A program made the position numbers and the translations under genes. From contig CAHJWM010000013.1 of NCBI GenBank assembly GCA_903642325.1, positions 47,010 through 111,009 of the forward strand: a stretch of DNA of 64,000 nt, written 5' to 3'. Shown piece after piece: positions 44,638 through 51,324 of this stretch. Source of the stretch: Myxococcales bacterium (GTDB lineage Bacteria > Myxococcota_A > Polyangia > Polyangiales > Polyangiaceae). Positions within the stretch are counted from its first letter, which is position 1. Each line of letters opens with the position of its first letter. Under the pieces are notes generated by a model. It saw only the letters and a program-made list of their open reading frames with translations. It did not search any database and was not told where the DNA came from.

Positions 44638-44709
44638 CTCTGGGCCGGTCGCATTGGCCCCAAAAATATGCCCGGCGAAACTCACATGCGAACTCCCAAT
44701 TGCTCGGGG

Positions 44710-44715
44710 TATGAT
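44710..44715 (+). promoter_or_regulatory. Possible -10 box before the tandem-hydrolase gene
   Basis: TATGAT at 44710-44715 is one base off the sigma-70 -10 consensus and lies 44 bp upstream of the start codon. The matching -35 region (ATGCGAAC, about 44686-44693) is poor. If real, the hydrolase gene has a promoter of its own besides read-through from the FkbH-ACP-PPTase genes. Confidence 0.25.
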
Positions 44716-44759
44716 TGCGGGAAACCTCGATCTCTAAAAAACGGCGCAAAGGAACAAGA

Positions 44760-46592
44760 ATGGCGGTGGCATTGGTGTCCGAACGTTCGGTAGCGCGCGA
44801 GGCAACCGCCGCTTGGCCACTGGTCTTTGAAACCGGCGCGGCGAGCGTGTTGGGATTTTTCCATCCCCCGGGGGAAAGACTCCCGCGGGATACGGCGGTC
44901 GTGCTCTGCAATCCTATCGGCTGGGAGGCGGTTGCGGCGCATCGCGCGCAACGACACTTGGCGGAACGGCTCGCAACGGCTGGCTTTCCCGTCCTTCGCT
45001 TCGATTATCCAGGGACGGGTGATTCGAGCGGCACCGATGCCGATCCGGAGCGCGTTCAAGCCTGGCTGTCCGGCGTCACGGCGGCCATTCGAAAAATACA
45101 CGAGCTCGCCCAAAGACCTAAGCTTGCCTTGGTCGGTTTCCACTTGGGCGCCACCCTCGCCGTGCTCGCCGCGCGCGCGGCGGGTGGCGTCGAGAGCTTG
45201 GTGCTCTGGTCGCCTTACGCTAAGGGGCGCGCTTTTACGCGCGAGGTAACCGCCTATCGCGCCCTCAATGCCGGGAGCCCCGACTTTCCCCGTGCCGAAG
45301 ATGCGGGCGGCATCGAGTCGGCCGGCTTTCTGATCTCGGCCGCGACAATGGCCGAGCTGTCCGCGCTCGATTTGACGGCAGACCCGGGCCAGGCCGCCGC
45401 CAGCGTCCTTTTCCTCGAGCGTCAAGAGAAGCCGACTCCGAAAGCCTTGATCGATTGGTTCGAATCGTCGGGTGCAGCCGTTGAGCGCATCTCTGTCCCC
45501 GGCTACCTCGACATGATGCAGGAGCCGCGCAAGTCGGTCGTGCCGGACGCGGCGTTCGAGGTCATCGCTCGTTATCTGGATGAGAAGCACTCCGTGATCG
45601 AGACAGCGCCGCCCAATCCCTCGCCTGCGTCATGCGCGCGGCTCGAGCTGCCTTCCGAAGGCTCCGCTTCCATCAGTGAGGAGGCCATCACCTTCGGACC
45701 CAACGGCGAGTTCTTCGGCATATTGAGTGAACCATCCCGCGCGGACGCCAGACGCACGGACCTGCCCATCGTGTTATTTCTCACGACGGCGGCGCACCAC
45801 CGAATCGGCCCCAATCGCATGTACGTACCCATGGCCCGCACCTTGGCCGGCATGGGATTCACTTGCCTGCGTTTCGATCTCACTGGCGTTGGTGATACTC
45901 CCACTTTACCCGGGATCGTCGAAGGGCATTCCTACGCTGCCTCGTTCGTCAACGATGTTCGCGCCGCCATGGATCACCTGGAGCGGGTCTCCGGAACACG
46001 TCGTTTCGTAACCGTCGGCTTGTGCTCGGGAGCCTATTTGGGCTTCCACACTTGCTTAGTCGACCCGCGCGTCGTTGGCGCAGTCTTGATCAACTCGCAG
46101 ACCTTCAATTGGCGTGAGGGCGATTCCCTGGAGATCAATCGCCGTGTCACGTTTCAGTCGACGCGGTTCTACAAACAGGCGGCGCGAAACGCACAGGTTT
46201 GGAAGCGCGTTTTGCGCGGCCAGGTCAACGTGCGCGGAATCGCCAACGCCTTGCTGGAGCGATGGAAGAAGCGCGCTGAGGTCGAATACCGTCGGATCGC
46301 TCGGCGCTTCAAAATGAAAGACCAAAGCGGCCGCGTCGACGTCGGAGACGCCCTCACCTCGCTCATCGACCGCGCCACCGACATCTTGGTCGTATACAGC
46401 GGTGGCGATGAAGGGCTCGACTACTTGGGCTCGGAAGTCGGTAGTCGCTTACGGAAGCTGCAGAAAATGCGTGATCACTTCAAGTTGGAGGTGATCGACG
46501 GGCCGGACCACACGTTCACCCAGCTGTGGGCTCAAGAGCGGCTCGCCCAGGTGGTCGTGAGCCACATCGAGCATCGATTCGCCAAGCCATGA
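44760..46592 (+). CDS. Tandem alpha/beta-hydrolase, second domain with Cys nucleophile elbow
   Basis: 610 residues from ATG 44760, with ribosome site AAAGGA; the frame opens at 44715. Two alpha/beta-hydrolase domains follow one another (about 20-275 and 305-605), each preserving the RFDxxGxGD(S/T) turn after strand 4. The elbow of domain 1 reads GFHLGA, with His128 where Ser should be. Domain 2 reads GLCSGA, with Cys422 as nucleophile, plus Asp550 (SGGDEG) and His584 (PDHTF) to complete a triad. A Cys triad occurs in PHA synthases, which transfer acyl groups rather than hydrolyse. Similar paired hydrolases accompany exosortase-linked polysaccharide loci. It follows the FkbH-ACP-PPTase genes and could be their acyl-transfer or proofreading enzyme. 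Confidence 0.88.
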   Translation: MAVALVSERSVAREATAAWPLVFETGAASVLGFFHPPGERLPRDTAVVLCNPIGWEAVAAHRAQRHLAERLATAGFPVLRFDYPGTGDSSGTDADPERVQAWLSGVTAAIRKIHELAQRPKLALVGFHLGATLAVLAARAAGGVESLVLWSPYAKGRAFTREVTAYRALNAGSPDFPRAEDAGGIESAGFLISAATMAELSALDLTADPGQAAASVLFLERQEKPTPKALIDWFESSGAAVERISVPGYLDMMQEPRKSVVPDAAFEVIARYLDEKHSVIETAPPNPSPASCARLELPSEGSASISEEAITFGPNGEFFGILSEPSRADARRTDLPIVLFLTTAAHHRIGPNRMYVPMARTLAGMGFTCLRFDLTGVGDTPTLPGIVEGHSYAASFVNDVRAAMDHLERVSGTRRFVTVGLCSGAYLGFHTCLVDPRVVGAVLINSQTFNWREGDSLEINRRVTFQSTRFYKQAARNAQVWKRVLRGQVNVRGIANALLERWKKRAEVEYRRIARRFKMKDQSGRVDVGDALTSLIDRATDILVVYSGGDEGLDYLGSEVGSRLRKLQKMRDHFKLEVIDGPDHTFTQLWAQERLAQVVVSHIEHRFAKP

Positions 46593-46683
46593 GCGGGCCG
46601 CGTGGCCGCGATTCTCGCGTGCGGTGTGAACGCTACCATGGTTTCGCGCGCACACGCGAGCCCAGTCGCGTCGGCGCTGTTGC

Positions 46684-48171
46684 TCAGTGCAGAAGGCCCG
46701 AGAGCCACCCGGGTGTAAAACGAGCGGCCACCGCAATCGCGCCTATAATGGCGACGCAGGTCAAGCTCTTGCGATCTTTGAGCGCAAACTTCACCGGGTC
46801 CTCTTGCATTTGACCGCGGCCCGCCAAAAGCCAAATTCGCCCGAGCCAATAGAGAAGAGCCGGTAGTACCAGCCAGAGCAGCGCTGGCTCGCGATACGTG
46901 GCCCGCACTGCCGTGCTGTCCACGTAAAGCATGAACACGAGCGCCGCGATGTAGCCGCTGGCCGTACCCATGCCCGTTACCATCGGCAGATCAACCCGAA
47001 AATAACCTCGGTTTTTTACCTGTTCGTCCGTGCTCAGGGCGTGGAGCTCCACGAAGCGCTTGGCGAACGCGAGGCTCGTGAACAAAAACATCGAAAAACC
47101 GAGCAGCCAAGCGCTGACCTTGACGCCGGTTGCGATGCCACCGGCGAGAATGCGGTGCGTGTAAAGCGCCGCCAATACGAGCACGTCGAGCATCAGGAAG
47201 CGCTTCAGGTAAAGCGAGTAAGAAACAGTGCCCACGAAGTATGCGCCGAGCATGGCCGTGAAAGCCCTCGGCAAGCCCAGGATAGCCAAGGAAAAGCTCG
47301 CCACGAGTAGGCCAAGGAACAGCGGAAAGCCAAAGATAATCGGCAGCGCACCGCTCGCGAAAGGGCGCTTCGCCTTGCTCGGGTGAATGCGATCGGCCTC
47401 CAGATCGAGCAAGTCGTTGAACACGTAGCCGGCCGAGGCGCACAGAGAAAACGTCGCCGCAGCCAGCGTGCCGCGAGCGAGCGTCGGAAACGGATGCGTG
47501 TTGTTGGCAAGTAAGCCGGGCAGGATGACCAACGCGTTCTTCGCCCATTGGTGGGGCCGAAGCTCCTTCAGCAACGCGCTCAGCACGCTACCTCGACGTG
47601 AAACGATGTCGACCTGCTTCAAACGCTGCGCGGCGCCCGCGACTCTCGGTGACGCACCGATCAGGTATCCGCGAGTCGCGACCTCTAGAATCGGGAGGTC
47701 GATCTCGGACTGTCCGATGTAATCGAAGCCATCGGGGTACGAACCGAGCAACGCTTCTCGTAAGCTCTCGGACCGCATGCGCGATGTGGCGTCGACCGCG
47801 CACACCTCGTCGAATACGCCGAGGTGGTCTGCGACGCGCTGCGCAATTTCGTGATCCGTGAGAGTCGCGAGCACGATACGACGCCCGGCTTCGCGGCTCC
47901 GCCTGAGCGCGGCAATCAGCGGCGCGCGGTACGGGAGGTTCGACGCATCGAGACGGGTAATGGTCGCTAGGCGTCGACGAAGGTGGTCTCGGCCACCGAG
48001 CACCCAGAATGGCAACGCAAATGCGACCCAGGGCCGTTCCCGGAAAAGCAGCGCCATTCGCTCGGAGAGCACGCGCGTCGTGATCACGGTCCCGTCGAAT
48101 GCGACGCACAGCGGGCGTGTCCGGGCGTTCGGCTCGCGCAAGACGTCGTCGAGAGAAACGTCCGGTGACAT
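46684..48171 (-). CDS. UbiA-family prenyltransferase fused to an inactive-looking HAD domain
   Basis: 495 residues. The C-terminal 290 are a UbiA fold with 8-9 helices, the entry LRPHQWAKNALVILPG, and the metal motif NDLLDLEADRIHPSKAKRP (Asn252, Asp253, Asp256, Asp260). This set resembles decaprenyl-phosphate phosphoribose synthases, which join PRPP to a polyprenyl phosphate on the way to arabinofuranosyl or ribosyl donors. Residues 15-190 have a HAD phosphatase layout, but motif I is AFDGT instead of DxDGT (Ala24 at the nucleophile) and motif IV is GQSEIDLP instead of GDSxxDxP (Gln154). The HAD part should be catalytically dead. Confidence 0.88.
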   Translation of the reverse strand: MSPDVSLDDVLREPNARTRPLCVAFDGTVITTRVLSERMALLFRERPWVAFALPFWVLGGRDHLRRRLATITRLDASNLPYRAPLIAALRRSREAGRRIVLATLTDHEIAQRVADHLGVFDEVCAVDATSRMRSESLREALLGSYPDGFDYIGQSEIDLPILEVATRGYLIGASPRVAGAAQRLKQVDIVSRRGSVLSALLKELRPHQWAKNALVILPGLLANNTHPFPTLARGTLAAATFSLCASAGYVFNDLLDLEADRIHPSKAKRPFASGALPIIFGFPLFLGLLVASFSLAILGLPRAFTAMLGAYFVGTVSYSLYLKRFLMLDVLVLAALYTHRILAGGIATGVKVSAWLLGFSMFLFTSLAFAKRFVELHALSTDEQVKNRGYFRVDLPMVTGMGTASGYIAALVFMLYVDSTAVRATYREPALLWLVLPALLYWLGRIWLLAGRGQMQEDPVKFALKDRKSLTCVAIIGAIAVAARFTPGWLSGLLH

Positions 48172-48284
48172 GGGCGCGGACTTATAACCAGTACGCGACC
48201 AAAGCGAAATACTCAGGCGCGGAGCACGCCTCGCACCATCGTCCGAGGCATCCGCCAGCGCCTTTCGCGCTGAGTCTTACGGGC

Positions 48285-49115
48285 TCAGCCGGCTTCTTCT
48301 TCGATTTGCTCTTCGCTCTCGGCGCGATCCGGCCGTTCCGTACGCTCGCTATTGCCGCCGCGAGCCTTATTGTCCTCCGTGTCGGGCGCGCGCAGCTTGT
48401 AGCCCGAGCCCCGTAATGTCTCGAGCGGGAGTGCGTCGCCTAGCTTCGCGCGAAGACGGCGCACATGAATGTCGACCGTGCGCGGCCCGCCTTCATAGCG
48501 GTTGCCCCAGACGCGAGCCAATAGGTGCTCGCGAGACAGGACCTTGCCGCGGCGCTCGCACAGATAAGCGAGCAGCGCGAATTCCTTGGCGGTCAGAGAG
48601 ATCGGCCGACCGTCTACGTAGACTTCGTGGCCCGCTTTATCGACCACGATGCCGGCGACCTTATGTCGCTCCTCGGTTGCGAACTCGCTGCGGCGCCACT
48701 CGAGCGCGCGAATGCGCCCATAGAGCTCTTCCGGGACGTACGGATGGAGACAGAAGTCGTCGAAACCGCTCGACGGATCGATACGGGCAATCTGACCCAC
48801 GGTAACGGCGATCAGCGCGCCGACATTGTCGAAGTAAGGTTCCTTGCGAACGGCGCGTAACGCCGCCACGGCTAAGTCGGGGCGATCCAACGCCTCGAAC
48901 ACCAGTGCGCGGGGACGGATTTCGAGCTCGTCGTCATCGTCACCGATGAGCTCGACGGGGTCGTCCCAAAGGTCGAGGGTCCGCACCGTAGCGCCGAGTT
49001 GCCTCAACGTTGACGAAGCGCCCTCTTCCCGTTCGAGCATCGGACCGTGCCCGATGACCGCCACGAAGCTTTTCGCTCGACTAGGGGAAAATTCAGGAGA
49101 TTTCGGTGCCACCAA
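48285..49115 (-). CDS. OmpR/PhoB-type response regulator with degenerate receiver
   Basis: 276 residues from GTG 49115, which overlaps the end of the tldD gene by 23 nt. Residues 17-140 follow the receiver fold, but the phospho-Asp position (end of strand 3, ALVFEALD) is Glu74 and the strand-5 Lys is replaced in CLHPYVPEEL, so phosphorylation is unlikely; Glu may mimic the active state. Residues 150-245 are a winged-helix DNA-binding domain (LTAKEFALLAYL, RTVDIHVRRLRAKLG, LRGSGYKL). An acidic, Arg/Glu-rich tail of about 30 residues follows. Targets unknown; it could be constitutively active. Confidence 0.88.
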   Translation of the reverse strand: MVAPKSPEFSPSRAKSFVAVIGHGPMLEREEGASSTLRQLGATVRTLDLWDDPVELIGDDDDELEIRPRALVFEALDRPDLAVAALRAVRKEPYFDNVGALIAVTVGQIARIDPSSGFDDFCLHPYVPEELYGRIRALEWRRSEFATEERHKVAGIVVDKAGHEVYVDGRPISLTAKEFALLAYLCERRGKVLSREHLLARVWGNRYEGGPRTVDIHVRRLRAKLGDALPLETLRGSGYKLRAPDTEDNKARGGNSERTERPDRAESEEQIEEEAG

Positions 49116-50538
49116 CGGTTATCCGCGCAATCTTGATAGTTGGGCAGCCCACGCCGACCGGGACACTCTGGCCGTCTTTGCCACAGGTCCAAATGCCGTC
49201 GGAGATAGCCACGTCATTTCCCAGCATTATTACATTGCGTAATGTTTCGGGACCGTTACCGATCAGATTCACACCTTTCAGCGGCGCAGTTAGTTTCCCA
49301 TCCTCCACGAGGTAGCTCTCGGTGAGCGAAAATACGAAGTCACCGTTGGAGATGTCCACTTGGCCGCCGCCGAATGTTTTGGCATAAATCCCGCGTTTTA
49401 CCGTCTTCAACATCTCTTCGGGCTCGTGCGGGCCGGCCAGCAACACGGTGTTGGTCATGCGCGGCATGGGGGCGCAAGCGAAGCTTTCACGCCGTCCGTT
49501 TCCTGTGAAACCTACCCCGAAATGTTTGGCCGAGAGGCGGTCCTGGAGGTAGCCGCGAAGCACCCCGTTTTCGATCAGCACACTCTTCTTGGGTTCCACC
49601 CCCTCGTCATCCACGTTGATCGAGCCGCGGCTTTGCAGGAATGTCGGGTCATCGACCACAGTGCACAGTTCGCTGGCCACGGCTTTGCCGACCTGGCCTG
49701 TGTAATTGCTGGTGCCCTTGCGATTGAAATCCGCTTCCAGCCCGTGACCCACGGCTTCGTGAAGCAGGATGCCGCTGTCGCCGGGGGCAAGGATGACTTC
49801 CATCTGACCGGCCGGAGCTGGGCGCGCGTCGAGCAGGATGAGCGCCTGCTTGGCCGCTTGCTCGGCGTGCCATTCCGGCGAAAAACCATCGAAATAGCCC
49901 AAGGTCATGCGCCCACCCCCGCCACTCCGGCCGGACTCGCGCTTGCCGTCTTGCTCGGCGATGGCGCGGATCCCGAAGCGCAACAAGGGCTGGACGTCGT
50001 GCACCAGGCGCCCATCGCTCGTCGCAATCAGAATCTCGCGTACTTCTTCGGCGAAGGACGCCTCGGCCTTGATGATGCGCGAGTCATGGGCCAGCGCCGC
50101 ACGGCTCGCTCGCTCGAGCAGTGAGCGCTTGTCGATACCGGGCACGTCGATCGACGGGCGGTCGAGCTCGTAGCGAGAGGGTGTCGACATCCGCTCGATG
50201 GCGACCGGCGTGATCGTCTTTCCGCCCTGAGCGATGCGAGCGGCCGTTTCCGCCGCCCGCTTCATGGCGTCCCAGCTCAGGTCTTCGACGTGCGCGTAGC
50301 CAGTGGCGTCGCCCTTTTGGACGCGTACCCCGAGGCCCATGCTCACCCCGCGTGAAGCGCTGCGCGTGATGCCTTCCTCGAAGCTGATCGAACCGCCTGC
50401 GCGATACTCGAAAAATAGATCTGCGTAGTCGCCACCCCGGCTGAGCGCGAGGGTGAGTAGCTTGCGAGCCACCTCTGCGTCGATACTGCCATCGCCCCCA
50501 GGGCCGAAAGGGGCTTGATAAGACGCGCTCTGGGTCAT
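49093..50538 (-). CDS. tldD: TldD metallopeptidase
   Basis: 481 residues of TldD/PmbA type. The metal site HEAVGH (His260, Glu261, His265) lies in ILLHEAVGHGLEAD, and the C-terminal cap has SNGDFVFSLTESYLVEDG and GNGPETLRNVIMLG. TldD and its partner TldE (PmbA) form a metalloprotease that acts on unfolded leader peptides, such as those of modified peptides and antitoxins. No tldE is in the window. The gene overlaps the response regulator downstream, so they are co-transcribed. Confidence 0.95.
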   Translation of the reverse strand: MTQSASYQAPFGPGGDGSIDAEVARKLLTLALSRGGDYADLFFEYRAGGSISFEEGITRSASRGVSMGLGVRVQKGDATGYAHVEDLSWDAMKRAAETAARIAQGGKTITPVAIERMSTPSRYELDRPSIDVPGIDKRSLLERASRAALAHDSRIIKAEASFAEEVREILIATSDGRLVHDVQPLLRFGIRAIAEQDGKRESGRSGGGGRMTLGYFDGFSPEWHAEQAAKQALILLDARPAPAGQMEVILAPGDSGILLHEAVGHGLEADFNRKGTSNYTGQVGKAVASELCTVVDDPTFLQSRGSINVDDEGVEPKKSVLIENGVLRGYLQDRLSAKHFGVGFTGNGRRESFACAPMPRMTNTVLLAGPHEPEEMLKTVKRGIYAKTFGGGQVDISNGDFVFSLTESYLVEDGKLTAPLKGVNLIGNGPETLRNVIMLGNDVAISDGIWTCGKDGQSVPVGVGCPTIKIARITVGGTEIS

Positions 50539-50685
50539 TCCTTCATCATGGCGCTCGAAGCCAGTGCTTGCAATGGACAGCGGACGCTCTTCGCCGTGTT
50601 TCCAAGCTCGAAACTTGGGCGCTCCGGGATCCCCAAGCGATCACGTGCAAACGGGAGGCTAGCGCGCGCTTAGGACGATGATACC

Positions 50686-51234
50686 TTGCGGCCCGTGCAT
50701 CCACTTCACGATATCTTGGTACCTGAAAGCCTCGAAGACTTCATTCCCGCCGTGATCGAGATCCCACGCGGATCCAAGCTCAAGTACGAGCTCGACAAGC
50801 GCACCGGTCTATTGATGCTCGATCGAGTTCTTTATTCGTCGGTCCATTATCCTGCAAACTACGGCTTCGTGCCTCAATCGCACGCCGACGACGGGGACCC
50901 GTTGGACATTTTGGTCTTGATGCAGGAGCCGGTCGTGCCGTTGACCATCGTCCGCGCTCGGCCGATCGGCGGTTTTTCGATGACCGACGACAAAGGCATC
51001 GACGACAAGATCGTCGCCGTCGCGGTCGATGACCCCGCGTTTTCTCATTTGCACGACGTGCATGAGTTGCCCTCGCACATTACGACCGAAATACAACGCT
51101 TCTTCGAAGACTATAAAGCGCTCGAGCACAAGATGAGCGTCGTAGAAGGTATGTACGGGCGCGAGCGGTCTCTGGAGGTCGTGCGCCAGGCATTGGCGAC
51201 GTATCGGTCTGCTAGCGCATGGAGCAAGGGCTGA
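50686..51234 (+). CDS. ppa: Inorganic pyrophosphatase (family I)
   Basis: 182 residues from TTG 50686, supported by AGGA at 50672-50675; GTG 50695 is the alternative. The active-site run DDGDPLDILVL (Asp69, Asp71, Asp74), with IEIPRGSKLKYELDK, YPANYGFVPQS and DDKIVAVAVDD, is typical of soluble Mg-dependent pyrophosphatase. It hydrolyses pyrophosphate and pulls polymerisation and tRNA-charging reactions forward. It is followed by valS after 90 bp in the same direction. Confidence 0.95.
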   Translation: MRPVHPLHDILVPESLEDFIPAVIEIPRGSKLKYELDKRTGLLMLDRVLYSSVHYPANYGFVPQSHADDGDPLDILVLMQEPVVPLTIVRARPIGGFSMTDDKGIDDKIVAVAVDDPAFSHLHDVHELPSHITTEIQRFFEDYKALEHKMSVVEGMYGRERSLEVVRQALATYRSASAWSKG

Positions 51235-51324
51235 CATTTCCAAGCGCACCTCGGGCCTTTTGCCGCCCGCATGATGCCAAAGGGAACCCGGGCTAGGCCT
51301 GATTTCTGCTAGGTTCGCCGGCCC

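Noticed and set aside
44640..44665. Terminator GGGCC/GGCCC after the PPTase gene
   Set aside because: The 5-bp stem is followed by A residues, not T, on the coding strand.
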